A stretch of 64,000 nt of DNA. Origin: Archangium lansingense. GTDB lineage: Bacteria; Myxococcota; Myxococcia; Myxococcales; Myxococcaceae. A model generated the notes under the pieces. The model saw nothing but the letters and a program-made list of their open reading frames with translations, searched no databases and was not told the origin of the DNA. The DNA lies in NCBI RefSeq assembly GCF_026626635.1, contig NZ_JAPNKA010000001.1:11888501-11952500 (forward strand), in the 5' to 3' direction. Each line of letters starts with the position of its first letter. Position 1 is the first letter of the stretch. Positions 53,058-62,561 of the stretch are shown here, in pieces. Both the position numbers and the translations under genes were made by a program.

Positions 53058-53348
53058 TCATTTGTTGTAAGGATGGAACTCTGGACGCTTGCCCTTGGAG
53101 CCCCCAGGGGTCTCGACCATGTGCTCGGTCTTGGGCTGCAGTCCGCGCGCCTCGACCTCCTGGGCCACCTCCTTGACCTTCGTCTGATGCTCTGTCCCTC
53201 CTTTCCGTCCATTTGGATTCGGGGGAGTCCTCACGCTCTGGACCGCAGCCTTGTCTGGGACGGCCTTGGCGGCGGCCTTGGGGATCCGAGGGGCCGCCAG
53301 GCTCAGGCCACACCACAGGAGACAACTGACTACCAGCAGCTTTTTCAC
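53058..53348 (-). CDS. Short exported toxin-domain-like protein, possibly truncated
   Basis: This is a 96-residue exported protein. A GTG start follows AGGAG and gives a signal peptide (LLVVSCLLWCGLSLAAP). The mature part contains GRKGGTEHQTKVKEVAQEVE and TPGGSKGKR, like the entry strand of REase-fold nuclease toxins (GRKGGxxHQ, TPGGxK). It then stops after nine residues (RPEFHPYNK), so the catalytic part is missing. It may be a degraded toxin, or a small stand-alone domain. Confidence 0.45.
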   Translation of the reverse strand: MKKLLVVSCLLWCGLSLAAPRIPKAAAKAVPDKAAVQSVRTPPNPNGRKGGTEHQTKVKEVAQEVEARGLQPKTEHMVETPGGSKGKRPEFHPYNK

Positions 53349-53440
53349 GAGGTGACTCCTTGGGTTCTCCTGCGCCGCAGGGTACCCCCTCCCGCGAGTA
53401 CGGAATAGCGAGTGCGTGCTTCACGAAGGTCTGAGCACGA

Positions 53441-54397
53441 CTACCGCTGCGCGGCCCGCGAGAGACGCTCGGACAGGCGGCGAAGGTGTTCGATGAGCTC
53501 CCGGGGTTCGTGCACCTCGAACTCGAATCCCAGCCACCCGAAGTAGAACGCGAGCGACTCGAGGCTGTCTCCGCCGGCGTGGACCAGGCAGCGCTCCGCA
53601 TCCAGCTCCTCGATGCGGCCCGCTACTCCGGACAACCGCTCGGAGACCTCGCGCGCAGGGGCATGCACCGTCACGCGCGCGCGGAACCGGTATGCGTCCG
53701 TCGAGACCGCCTGCGACACGTAGGCGGCCACATCCTCGGACGGAAGCGGGCGGGCCTTGAAGGAACGCCCGGTTCTCGGCCCCGGACCGATGCGGTCGAC
53801 GCGAAACGTCCTCCACCCTTCCCGCTCCAGGTCGTAGGCCAGCAGGTACCAACGGTAGCTGGTGTGCACGAGACGGTAGGGCTCGACGGACCGCGCGCTC
53901 GCCGTGCCCCCGCGACTGCTGTAATCGAACCGCAGCAACTCGGAGTCACGGCACGCACTGGCGATCACCGCCAGCACCTCCGCGTCGACCTTGGGCACCG
54001 GGTCGCCGAGCCGCACGCTCACGGCCTGGAGCGCGTTCACCCTCCGCCGGAGCCTCTTCGGCAGCACCTGCTCCAGCTTCCCGAGCGCTCGCACCGCGGC
54101 CTCTTCCAGCCCCTTCACCGGCCCGGTCGCCGCCACGCGTAACCCGATCGCAACGGCCACTGCCTCATCGTCCTCGAGCGGCAACGGGGGCAGCTCCTTC
54201 CCGGCCCCCAACTGGTATCCGCCACCAACGCCCGCGGCCGCATGCACCGGGTAGCCAAGGGTCCGGAGCCGATCCACGTCCCGGCGAACACTGCGCTCCG
54301 TCACCCCGAGCTCCCGCGCCAGGTCCCCGCCCGCCCAGAAGCGCCGGGACTGCAACAGCGACAGGACCTTCAGCAGCCGGGCGGACGTCTGGACCAC
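53441..54397 (-). CDS. WYL-domain transcriptional regulator (YafY-like)
   Basis: This 318-residue regulator has an N-terminal HTH (GDLARELGVTERSVRRDVDRL) and a WYL domain (about 140-220) with YRWYLLAYD, followed by the WCX extension. WYL proteins often sense nucleic acids or ligands. The start is a GTG behind GAGGAG. It is divergent from the GFA-family gene, 111 bp apart, so it may control it. Confidence 0.88.
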   Translation of the reverse strand: MVQTSARLLKVLSLLQSRRFWAGGDLARELGVTERSVRRDVDRLRTLGYPVHAAAGVGGGYQLGAGKELPPLPLEDDEAVAVAIGLRVAATGPVKGLEEAAVRALGKLEQVLPKRLRRRVNALQAVSVRLGDPVPKVDAEVLAVIASACRDSELLRFDYSSRGGTASARSVEPYRLVHTSYRWYLLAYDLEREGWRTFRVDRIGPGPRTGRSFKARPLPSEDVAAYVSQAVSTDAYRFRARVTVHAPAREVSERLSGVAGRIEELDAERCLVHAGGDSLESLAFYFGWLGFEFEVHEPRELIEHLRRLSERLSRAAQR

Positions 54398-54508
54398 GGT
54401 ACGGCTCCTCTCATTGCGGACCGAATCTGTCCGCAACCCTTCCTACCTTCAACTCATCCCAAGGGCGAGCCCAGAAGGCTCCCGCCCAGAACCCTGGAGC
54501 ATCCAGCC

Positions 54509-54964
54509 ATGAGCAACCCCACCTCCGCGAAGAGCGACATCTCCCCTGGCCTCAAGACGTACAAAGGCAGCTGCCAGTGCGGCGCCGTGCGCTTCGAGGT
54601 CGACTTCGACCCGAGCCAGGGGACGACCCGGTGCAACTGCACCGTGTGCACCAAGACGCAGTGGTGGGGCATCAACGTGAAGCCGAACGCCTTCCGTCTC
54701 CTCTCCGGCAAGGAGGTCCTGGGCGACTACTCGAAGTCCGAGGCCTCACATAGCCGGTTCTGCAAGGTGTGCGGACTCCGCTCGTTCGGTCACGGGAACA
54801 TCCCGGAGCTAGGCGGGGAATACTACGCCGTGAACGCGCACTGCCTCGACGGCGCCAACCTCGCCGGCATCAAGGTCACCTACCTCGACGGACTCCACGA
54901 CACCTGGGCGGAGCTCGCCTCCAGGCCGTATGTGGATCCGTTCTCCACCGGCGCGCGGGCCTGA
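54509..54964 (+). CDS. GFA-family zinc protein (glutathione-dependent formaldehyde-activating-like)
   Basis: This 151-residue protein has the GFA fold with zinc-binding CQCG, CNCTVC and FCKVCG motifs. Members bind glutathione-linked compounds, but most are uncharacterised. The start is the ATG at 54509 in good context. Divergent placement from a WYL regulator suggests control by it. Confidence 0.88.
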   Translation: MSNPTSAKSDISPGLKTYKGSCQCGAVRFEVDFDPSQGTTRCNCTVCTKTQWWGINVKPNAFRLLSGKEVLGDYSKSEASHSRFCKVCGLRSFGHGNIPELGGEYYAVNAHCLDGANLAGIKVTYLDGLHDTWAELASRPYVDPFSTGARA

Positions 54965-55072
54965 GCGCTCCGGACGACTGCCGCACGGCACCAGGCCCAC
55001 TCTCCGCCTGCCTGCCGTGCACGGAGTGACGCTCGCCACGCCCACGGACCGATTCCTAGATTGAACACGGCC

Positions 55073-56254
55073 ATGGACATACCCGCGTCATTGCAGGACT
55101 TCTCGCTGCTCCAGGGAGGCCCGTTCCTCAAGCTGCGGCGGCGGCTCCATCTCCTCCGTCCGGGAAGCCCAACCCTGCGCTGGCGCCTGCTCGCCCTCTC
55201 GCTCCTGAGCTGGCTCCCCCTCCTGCTCCTCACGCTCCTGCGTGCAGAGCCCGAGGGGCGTCGTGCCTTCCTGCTCGACTTCCATGTCCACATCCAGCTG
55301 CTGCTCTCCCTGCCCCTGCTCATCGTCGCCGAGCGCTATGTGGACGGGCGCCTCGCGGTGGCCGTGCGCCAGCTCGTCTCCTCGGAGCTCGTCGAAGCGC
55401 GGAGCCTGCGCGCCCTCGACGACGCCGCGCGCGAGGCGACGCGGCTCCGGAGCCTGGGGTTCGTCGAGGTCGGGCTGCTGGCCGTCAGCTATTTGCTCTC
55501 CTTCACGCACCAGTTCTCCGAGCAGCACCCGGAGTGGATCTTCGCGGGCGGCGAGGGACAGCTCTCTCCAGCCGGCACGTGGTACGCGGCGGTGAGCCTG
55601 CCCATCTTCCGGTTCCTGGTGCTCTGGTGGCTGTGGCGCGGCACCGTGTGGGCCCTGTTCCTGTTCCGCGTCTCACGGCTGCCCCTCGCGCTGAGACCGA
55701 CCCACCCGGACCTCGCGGGCGGCCTGCGGTTCCTGTGCACCTGCCAGGGCAGCTTCGCCATCGTCACCTTCGCCGTGGCCTGCTCTTCCGCCAGTGCCAC
55801 CCGTCGCCTCAGCCATGTGTCCCCCACCGAGGATCCGCTGAAGTACGCCCTTCCCCTGCTCGCCCTCGCATTCGTTGCCCTCGTCCTCGTGTTCGGTCCG
55901 CTGTTGTCCTTCTGGCTCCCGCTCGTGAGGGCGAAGCGGCGTGGAGAGCTCCAGTTCTCCGCGCTGGCGGCCCTTCACTCGCGAGACTTCGAACGCAAGT
56001 GGTTCGAGCCCCAGGGCGACCAGCAGCGGCCCGCGGACACCATCGAGCGCCGCCTCCTGGGTGCCGCCGAGTTCTCCTCGCTCGCGGACCTGGGAACGGC
56101 GTTCGATGTCACGCACCGGATGCGGCTCTTCCCCTGGAGCCGCTGGCCGATCATCGCCGTCGCCGCCGCGGCCCTGGCGCCCCTGGTGCCGCTGCTCATC
56201 GTGGACCGGCAGTTCCTCGCCGTCGTGGTGCAGCTCGCCCAGAACCTGCTCTGA
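55073..56254 (+). CDS. Polytopic membrane protein of unknown function
   Basis: This is a 393-residue membrane protein with about seven hydrophobic segments (for example near 38-56, 70-88, 190-212, 268-290 and the C-terminus 355-380). No domain family is recognised. The ATG at 55073 is preferred over a TTG four codons upstream. It converges on the coiled-repeat gene 26 bp away. Confidence 0.7.
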   Translation: MDIPASLQDFSLLQGGPFLKLRRRLHLLRPGSPTLRWRLLALSLLSWLPLLLLTLLRAEPEGRRAFLLDFHVHIQLLLSLPLLIVAERYVDGRLAVAVRQLVSSELVEARSLRALDDAAREATRLRSLGFVEVGLLAVSYLLSFTHQFSEQHPEWIFAGGEGQLSPAGTWYAAVSLPIFRFLVLWWLWRGTVWALFLFRVSRLPLALRPTHPDLAGGLRFLCTCQGSFAIVTFAVACSSASATRRLSHVSPTEDPLKYALPLLALAFVALVLVFGPLLSFWLPLVRAKRRGELQFSALAALHSRDFERKWFEPQGDQQRPADTIERRLLGAAEFSSLADLGTAFDVTHRMRLFPWSRWPIIAVAAAALAPLVPLLIVDRQFLAVVVQLAQNLL

Positions 56255-56280
56255 GGCACACTCCATCCACCACCGGCCAC

Positions 56281-57210
56281 TCAACGGAGCCTGGTGACGA
56301 GGAGCACGGTGAGCAGGAGCGCACTGCCCGTTCCCGCCGCGAGCACGAGGGGCCTGCGCAGGCCCTCTCCCAGCGCGGCCAGGATGCCGCTGGACACCTC
56401 GCGGCTCGCTTGCCGGAGTGCAACCCCGGGCGATGTGGAGCTGCCCAGGGAGCGCACCTGGCGAACCAGCTCCTCGGTGGCGCCCCGCACGCATGCCGCT
56501 GCCACCTGCTCGGCCGTGTCCGCCACGGCCCGGCTCACTTCCCCCTCCCTCGCGTGCCACCGTTCCCGCAGCTCCGTGTCGAGCTGCCCCACGAGCGAGT
56601 GAACGAAGTTCCGCCCCGCCACCTCGAGGAGGGCAGCGAGTGCATCGCTCTTCTCCTCCGCCTTCGCGCCGAGTCCCTCGACGAAACCGCGCCCCACCTG
56701 CGACGAGAACTCGGCCGCCACCGGCGCCAGCTGCGTCATCGATTCATTGAGCTGTTCCAGTGCGCCCCGCACCGCACCAGCGGCGGCGAGCTGGGCACGC
56801 TCCCCGGGCGTGCGAAGCTCCCACTCCCGGTTCGCCGCGACTCGCGTGGAGCGCTCGAGCAACTGATTCAGCCGCTCCAACACCTCACGGGAGAACGCGT
56901 CCAGGCCGGGCATCGAGCGCCGCAGCTGCTCGACCGCTCCCCGCACCGCGCCCTCCGCCGCCAGTCGCGACCACTCCTCGGGAGGCCGGGCCGGGCGCTC
57001 GGCGGCCTCGTGCGCCATGCGCCCGAGCAGCGTCAACACATCCTCGAAGACCTCCTGGAGCTGCCCATCGAGCTGCGGAAGCCTCGCCCGCAACTCCTCG
57101 GAGGCACCGCGCACCGCGCCGCTGGCGAGTCCCTGGGCCGCGAGGCGCTCGACCGAGAGGGTGAGTTGCCGCAGCAGCTCGACCGGAGACAGGCGCGCCT
57201 CTTTGCTCAT
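56281..57210 (-). CDS. Repeat-containing protein with C-terminal membrane helix
   Basis: This is a 309-residue protein, mostly helical. A short motif of the form GAVRGAxEQL recurs at about residues 31, 87, 145 and (as CVRGATEEL) 240. The last helix (VLAAGTGSALLLTVLLVTRLR) is a membrane anchor. No signal peptide is seen, so the helical body probably faces the cytosol. AGGAGGAG precedes the ATG closely. It is probably in an operon with the lipoprotein gene upstream, 50 bp away. Function unknown. Confidence 0.7.
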   Translation of the reverse strand: MSKEARLSPVELLRQLTLSVERLAAQGLASGAVRGASEELRARLPQLDGQLQEVFEDVLTLLGRMAHEAAERPARPPEEWSRLAAEGAVRGAVEQLRRSMPGLDAFSREVLERLNQLLERSTRVAANREWELRTPGERAQLAAAGAVRGALEQLNESMTQLAPVAAEFSSQVGRGFVEGLGAKAEEKSDALAALLEVAGRNFVHSLVGQLDTELRERWHAREGEVSRAVADTAEQVAAACVRGATEELVRQVRSLGSSTSPGVALRQASREVSSGILAALGEGLRRPLVLAAGTGSALLLTVLLVTRLR

Positions 57211-57260
57211 CGCTCCTCCTAGAGGAGACGATGGGCACCTCCTGACCCGGTGAACAGCCC

Positions 57261-58520
57261 CTAATGGTGGGGCTCGCCGGGGTGCTCGCCGGGCGGGCCG
57301 TGCTCCACTTCGGGCCCAGGCACCGCGGGCCCCTCGTCCCTCGGCGGCCCCCCTGCCCGGCGCCAACGGCCCCAGCGTGGGCGCGCACCAGGGCGTCCTC
57401 CTCGCGCCAGCAGCGCCGCAACCCCGAGCGCCCCCGCCACCAGCAGGGCCGTCAGCCCCAGCAACCACAGGAAGATGTGGTCCACCAGGGCCTCGGCCCG
57501 ATCGAAGGCATGGTCCACCCAGCCCCGGCCCATCGTGTCCGTCTGCGCGAGCGTCTCCACCCGCTCGGTGTGGAGCGAGTCCATCACCGCCAGGCGCTCG
57601 CCCCGCATGCCCTCCAGCACGGCCAGCCGCTCGGAGGAGATGAAGTCCTGCAGCGCCTCGCGCTCGCGAGTCACCACCGCTGGGGTGGTGCCGGCCAGCG
57701 CGCCCATCCGCACGAGCACGTCCACGGCCCGTCCCATCTCGTCCATGGCCGAAGTCAGGACCGGAGTCCCCTCCACCATCTCCTGGACGGCGAGCTCCGC
57801 CTGCCAGCGGGCCTGCCGGGGGAGGCTGCCGGCATAAAGGTCCACCCGGGTGACGAGGTCCTGCGTGTCCGCGAGCAGCGCGGCCGTCGAGCCCAGCAGG
57901 CCCACCCCGGAGCGATCCGTGAAGGCGGCCAGCAGGGGCACCGTGGACTCGCGCGTGATGATCGGTCCGGTCAACGGATGCTCGGCGGCCCACCCGTGCA
58001 CGAGCTGGCGCAACTGGGAGACATCCTCGCGGCCCGACAGCTCCCGCCAGAGCGTCTCCACCTCCGACTCCAACATCCCCAGCGAGCGCTGGGCCGTGTC
58101 CATCACCTCCGGCGGCGCCCCCTCCGCCCACTTCGGCAGGACCTGCTGCATCTGGGCCAGCAGCGCCCAGGCGTCGATCAACGCCGCCACCGGATCCGGC
58201 TGGAGCAGTGCCCCCTGCATGGCGGGCACCGCGTTGCTCTTGAAGCGCACCATCTTCTCGCGGTCCGAGGGCGAGCGGGAGAGCGCGGCGAGCTCATCCG
58301 CGGTGGCCTCGAGGACTCCCGGGAAGCGGCGGGCCATGTCGCGCACGCGGATGCGCAGCACGCCTACGCTCAACTCCGACTTGCCCACGCGCTCGTAGAG
58401 GGGCGAGCGCGGCTCCACCTTCACCGCGGCACAGGCCGTCAGCAGCGCCGCCAGCAGCACCGTGAACAGGAGGGACGAGAACCGGGGAAAGGTGCACATG
58501 GGAGGACCGGCCCCCAGCAT
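57261..58520 (-). CDS. Membrane-bound lipoprotein with helical domain and C-terminal TM
   Basis: This is a 419-residue protein. A lipobox (LLTAC) follows an N-terminal hydrophobic stretch. A long helical domain (residues 40-330) with no known family follows. A transmembrane helix lies near residue 345-365, then a charged, proline-rich cytoplasmic tail (GPEVEHGPPGEHPGEPHH). The start is chosen at the ATG with AGGGGG upstream; alternatives lie two codons upstream and seven codons downstream. It is coupled in position with the GAVRGA-repeat protein and may form an envelope-spanning complex. Confidence 0.65.
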   Translation of the reverse strand: MLGAGPPMCTFPRFSSLLFTVLLAALLTACAAVKVEPRSPLYERVGKSELSVGVLRIRVRDMARRFPGVLEATADELAALSRSPSDREKMVRFKSNAVPAMQGALLQPDPVAALIDAWALLAQMQQVLPKWAEGAPPEVMDTAQRSLGMLESEVETLWRELSGREDVSQLRQLVHGWAAEHPLTGPIITRESTVPLLAAFTDRSGVGLLGSTAALLADTQDLVTRVDLYAGSLPRQARWQAELAVQEMVEGTPVLTSAMDEMGRAVDVLVRMGALAGTTPAVVTREREALQDFISSERLAVLEGMRGERLAVMDSLHTERVETLAQTDTMGRGWVDHAFDRAEALVDHIFLWLLGLTALLVAGALGVAALLARGGRPGARPRWGRWRRAGGPPRDEGPAVPGPEVEHGPPGEHPGEPHH

Positions 58521-58600
58521 GCGCACCCCCTGCCGCCCCGCCGAGCGGCCCCACGGGGCGAGGCCGCGTCATGCGCCGGACGCCCGGCGGCAGCTACCCG

Positions 58601-59194
58601 TTACTTCGGCTCGGGCTGGGGCGGGAACTTCTCCAGCAGCTTGTGGGTGGCCTCATTGATGAGCTTCTGGCTCTTGTTCGCATCCACATTCTCGGACAGC
58701 TCGGCCTGCGCCGTGCCGCGCCAGACGAGCTTGTTCGCGTCGGCGTCCACGACGTCGAGGATGAGCGTCCCCTCGCTGTACTCGCGCACGACGGGAGTGG
58801 TCACCCCGGCGCCGCCGTAGGCGACCGGGCCGTAGAACGGGTCGTACCAGGGATCCCAACCGTAGCCGTAATAGGAGTTGATGTAGTCCACATCCACCTT
58901 GTGATCGATGGCGCCGTGCCAGCCCACCTTGAAGTCGGAGGGCTGTCCCTCCTCCACCTTCTGGTAGCCGCGCGCCTGCAGCTCCCGGTCTACCGCCTGC
59001 TGGACACGCGCCTGGATGATGGGGTTGTAGACGCGTGGGTTTCCCCCCTCCTTGGCGGGCAGCCAGGAGTAGGTGCGGTACGCGCTCACCTGCTGCACGG
59101 CGTTGGGGTCGTAGTTCGTGTTCGTCTTGATGGTGGTACAGGAAGCGAGCCCCAGCACCAGCAGCGCACCGGCCAGACGCGACGGCAAGGACAT
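58601..59194 (-). CDS. DUF4136 lipoprotein
   Basis: This is a 197-residue lipoprotein with the lipobox GLASC near residue 19. The DUF4136 body carries the typical YRTYSWLPA start and an ending LVWRGTAQAELSE-like strand. Gly/Tyr-rich patches (INSYYGYGWDPWYD) are probably surface exposed. The function of the family is unknown. GGGAG precedes the ATG. Confidence 0.85.
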   Translation of the reverse strand: MSLPSRLAGALLVLGLASCTTIKTNTNYDPNAVQQVSAYRTYSWLPAKEGGNPRVYNPIIQARVQQAVDRELQARGYQKVEEGQPSDFKVGWHGAIDHKVDVDYINSYYGYGWDPWYDPFYGPVAYGGAGVTTPVVREYSEGTLILDVVDADANKLVWRGTAQAELSENVDANKSQKLINEATHKLLEKFPPQPEPK

Positions 59195-59305
59195 GACAAT
59201 CTCCCTCGAGCCCCCCAGGGGCGGTTCACTTCCCGACGATAGGCATTGGGAGTCCTCCCGCGCCGGGAGCCGCGAGCCCGCCTGCCCCTCCCTCCAGTCG
59301 GAGGC

Positions 59306-60361
59306 TCACCAGATGTAGCGGAGCATGAGCTGGCCGTAGTTGATCGAGGGACTGCCGGACTTCGCGAGGTTGCCATCCGCGTCGCGGCCGATGCGGGGCT
59401 CGGCGTGCAGCACGGCCACGCCGCCCAGGCCGAGCTGCAGGTTGGGCCGCCCCGAGTAGTAGAGGCCGAGGGCGATCGAGCTGGTGTTCAGGTCGGTGCG
59501 CGCCAGCGCCACCTCCGACTGACTGCCCGCGGTGAAGAGGTACTCGCCCATCAGCGCCAGGGGAACGCCGAGCGGCTTGAAGTCCGCCGTGAGCGCGGCC
59601 GCCAGGTTGAAGCGGAAGGCGGTGGTGTCCTGGTCGACGCGCGCGCCCGTGGTGGGATCGAAGGGCTTGCGCGTGCGCCAGGCGTGCATCGCCGAGGCCG
59701 AGGCCTGGAGTCCCAGGACGGGAGTCCCGAGCTTCTGGGCGAAGTACGCGCCGCCATTCACCGAGCTCTCCGACATGGGGACGATGAGGAGCTCACCCAG
59801 GTTGCCGCGCAGGATGCTCACCAGCGTCACCCCCGGAGTGTCCACGATGGAGCTCAGCAGCGGCAGCAGCGTGAACTCCCGGCCACCCTCGAGGCCGGCG
59901 CCAGCGCGCAGCGACAGTTGCGTGCCGCTCGAGTCGAAGTGCAGCAGCCGGACCACGAGACCGGCGTCGCCGCCCACGCGGTAGCTGGCGCCATCCGACA
60001 CGAACGAGCCCACCGTCAGGCCGGTGTAGGCGATACCTCGCGCCTGGCCCCACAGGCCCAGCCAGGGAGTGATTCGCAGGCCCAGATCCAGCGTCTGCTG
60101 GAAGCCCGTGAGCGACACGTCCTGCAACCCCAGGCTACCAATGGGCAGGTCCGGCACGTCGTACACCACGACACCCTCGTGAAGGCCCACGTAGCTGGAG
60201 ACGAAGGCGCTCTGCTGGAGGATGGGAAAGAGGAAGGTGTGGCCCCCGAGCTGGCGCGAACGACCCTGTTCACACTCACATGCTGGAGTCTCACGAGCAT
60301 TCGTCTGCTCGGTGGCCGCGGTACTCAAGGACAGAAGCAACGCAATCGCAGTCAGGCTCAT
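59306..60361 (-). CDS. Outer-membrane beta-barrel protein of unknown function
   Basis: This is a 351-residue protein with a signal peptide (LTAIALLLSLSTAATE) followed by a beta-rich sequence with alternating patterns and a final aromatic residue, Trp (LMLRYIW), typical of outer-membrane porin-like barrels. Only one Cys pair (ACECE) is near the N-terminus. No specific family is recognised. The start lacks a strong ribosome-binding site. Confidence 0.72.
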   Translation of the reverse strand: MSLTAIALLLSLSTAATEQTNARETPACECEQGRSRQLGGHTFLFPILQQSAFVSSYVGLHEGVVVYDVPDLPIGSLGLQDVSLTGFQQTLDLGLRITPWLGLWGQARGIAYTGLTVGSFVSDGASYRVGGDAGLVVRLLHFDSSGTQLSLRAGAGLEGGREFTLLPLLSSIVDTPGVTLVSILRGNLGELLIVPMSESSVNGGAYFAQKLGTPVLGLQASASAMHAWRTRKPFDPTTGARVDQDTTAFRFNLAAALTADFKPLGVPLALMGEYLFTAGSQSEVALARTDLNTSSIALGLYYSGRPNLQLGLGGVAVLHAEPRIGRDADGNLAKSGSPSINYGQLMLRYIW

Positions 60362-60637
60362 ATGGCCCGGATATGAGCCCCGAGTGCGGTGGTAGCACCT
60401 GCTCGCGGGTGGGAGGGGATGCGGATTGGTGAACGCTGGCGGAAGGATGCCCGGCCCCACAGCAGGCCTCGCCCGTCCATCCCACGACAGCCTCTGGCCC
60501 CGGGGTGCAGGAAGCGCGCGAGGGTGTGGAGACAGGCAAGTCACCCCTGGACTCCTCGAATGAGCACACCCGGGTGCTCCCCGGCGCGGAAGCAACTCAT
60601 GTTTCGCGGACAGAAGCACTCCATACCGGAGCCGAGC

Positions 60638-62515
60638 ATGCGCCAGCGGAGCACGACCCTCGCCAGACCCTCCGCCGTCATCCCGTTGCTGGGCTCGATG
60701 CGGGGTTACCGTCCGGGCTGGCTGAAGCGAGACCTGGTTGGAGCGCTCACCATCACGGCCCTCCTCATCCCCGAGGGCATGGCGTACGCCCAGCTCGCTG
60801 GCGCACCACCCCAGGCGGCCTTCTATGCGTGCCCGGCGGCCCTGGTGCTCTATGCCCTGCTGGGCAGCTCGCGCCAGCTCGTGGTGGCCGTCTCCGCCAC
60901 GGTGGCCGTCCTCTCCGCCGCCACCGTGAGCGCACTGGCTCCTTCTGGCTCGGCCCACTACCTCGCCCTCACCGCCGGCCTGGCCATCCTGGCGGGCCTC
61001 ATCTCCCTGCTCGCGGGCGTGCTGCGGCTCGGGCGCATCGCCCAGTTCTTCTCCCCGTCCGTCCTCACCGGCTTCGTCTTCGGGCTGGCGCTGGTCATCG
61101 CCATGAAGCAGGTGCCCAAGCTCTTCGGGTTGAAGGGCGCCGGGGAGGGCTTCTTCGAGCAGCTGTGGTTCGTGCTCACCCACCTCCCGGAGAGCCACCT
61201 GCCCACGCTCCTGGTGGGCGCGAGCTGTCTGGTGCTGCTGGTGGTCCTCGAGCGCATCTCGGAGCGCCTCCCCGCGGCCCTGGTGGTCCTGGTGCTGGCC
61301 ATCCTCGCATCCCACCTGCTCGGCCTTCAGGCGCGGCGGGTGGCGGTGGTAGGGAACATCCCGGCCGGGCTCGCGGCGCCACGGCTGCCGGACATGAAGT
61401 GGAGCGATGTGCTGGCCCTGCTGCCAGGGGCGTGCGGCATCGCGCTGGTGGCGTTCGCGGAGGCCATCGGCCCGGCACGAATGCTCGGGGCCCGGCATGG
61501 CTACACGGTGAACGCCAACCGGGAGCTGATCGGCCTGGGCTGCGCCAACATGGGCGCCGGTCTCTTCCAGGGCTTCTCCATCGGCTGCAGCCTGTCGAAG
61601 TCCGCGGCCAACGACCAGGCGGGGGCACGCAGCCAGGTCTCCTCTCTGGTGGCGGCCGGCCTCACGCTGCTGGTGGCGCTCTTCTTCACGCCCCTCTTCC
61701 GCGCCCTGCCAGAGGCCACCTTGGGTGTCATCGTGGTGGTGGCCGTCTCGGGGATGATGGAGGTGGGCGAGCTGCGGCGGCTGTTCCGGATGCGCCGCCC
61801 CGATTTCCTCGTGGCCATGGCCGCCCTGCTGGGCGTGCTCGTCTTCGACGTGCTGCCGGGCCTGCTCCTCGCGGTGGGCCTCTCCTTGCTGCTCACCATC
61901 TACCGCGCCAGCCTCCCTCGGCTGAGCGAGCTGGGGCGAGCCGCGGGCACCCTGGACTTCGTCGACATGCGGCACCAGCCCTCGGCGCATCCCCTGCCCG
62001 GGCTGATGGTCCTCCGCCCCAACGAGGGCATCTTCTTCGCCAACGCCGAGTCGCTCCGCGAGGAGATCCTGGAGCGCATCCAGCGCAGTCCCCGCCCGGT
62101 CCGGACCGTGCTGTTGGACCTCGAGGCGACGACGGATCTGGACGTGCCCGGTGCCGACATGCTGGCCGACCTCCACGAGGATTTGGAGACCCAGGGGGTG
62201 ACGTTGCTGCTGGCGCGGGCGCTCGCTCCCACGCGGGAGATGATGGAGCGCACCGGCTTGCTAGAGAAGGTGGGCCGAGACCACCTCTACCCGCACGTGC
62301 TGAGTGGAGTGGTGGACTACCTGGCCCGGTACGCCCCCTACGCCGAGGAAGAGCGGGCGTTCTTCCACGACGGCCTGCACCGGCTGGAAACCCTGGCGGA
62401 GGAGGTCGAGGACTCCATGCCGGCCGAGGAGCGAGATCAACTGGAGCGGATGCGGCAAAAGCTCCGCCAGGGCGAGTCCGTGCTGGAAGAGCCACGGGAT
62501 TCCGGCCCTCACTGA
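60638..62515 (+). CDS. SulP-family sulfate permease/anion transporter with STAS domain
   Basis: This 625-residue transporter has 11-12 membrane helices. The family start WLKRDLVGALTITALLIPEGMAYAQLAG and the central NRELIGLGCANMGAGLFQGF are canonical (segments given in part). A complete STAS domain (about 460-570) contains LLDLEATTDLDVPGADML. A charged C-terminal tail follows. It is unlike the SulP protein at 37146, which has a short STAS and a carbonic anhydrase partner. Upstream of the HAD phosphatase and sulfatase genes, sulfate is the likely substrate. GGAG precedes the ATG. Confidence 0.9.
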   Translation: MRQRSTTLARPSAVIPLLGSMRGYRPGWLKRDLVGALTITALLIPEGMAYAQLAGAPPQAAFYACPAALVLYALLGSSRQLVVAVSATVAVLSAATVSALAPSGSAHYLALTAGLAILAGLISLLAGVLRLGRIAQFFSPSVLTGFVFGLALVIAMKQVPKLFGLKGAGEGFFEQLWFVLTHLPESHLPTLLVGASCLVLLVVLERISERLPAALVVLVLAILASHLLGLQARRVAVVGNIPAGLAAPRLPDMKWSDVLALLPGACGIALVAFAEAIGPARMLGARHGYTVNANRELIGLGCANMGAGLFQGFSIGCSLSKSAANDQAGARSQVSSLVAAGLTLLVALFFTPLFRALPEATLGVIVVVAVSGMMEVGELRRLFRMRRPDFLVAMAALLGVLVFDVLPGLLLAVGLSLLLTIYRASLPRLSELGRAAGTLDFVDMRHQPSAHPLPGLMVLRPNEGIFFANAESLREEILERIQRSPRPVRTVLLDLEATTDLDVPGADMLADLHEDLETQGVTLLLARALAPTREMMERTGLLEKVGRDHLYPHVLSGVVDYLARYAPYAEEERAFFHDGLHRLETLAEEVEDSMPAEERDQLERMRQKLRQGESVLEEPRDSGPH

Positions 62516-62561
62516 CACACGCGCACGAACTCTCGGAGACAGTCCACGGAGGTAGTGAATC

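Noticed and set aside
59306..62176. 956-residue minus frame
   Set aside because: Its N-terminal 600 residues are antisense to the SulP transporter; only the barrel protein at 59306-60361 is supported.
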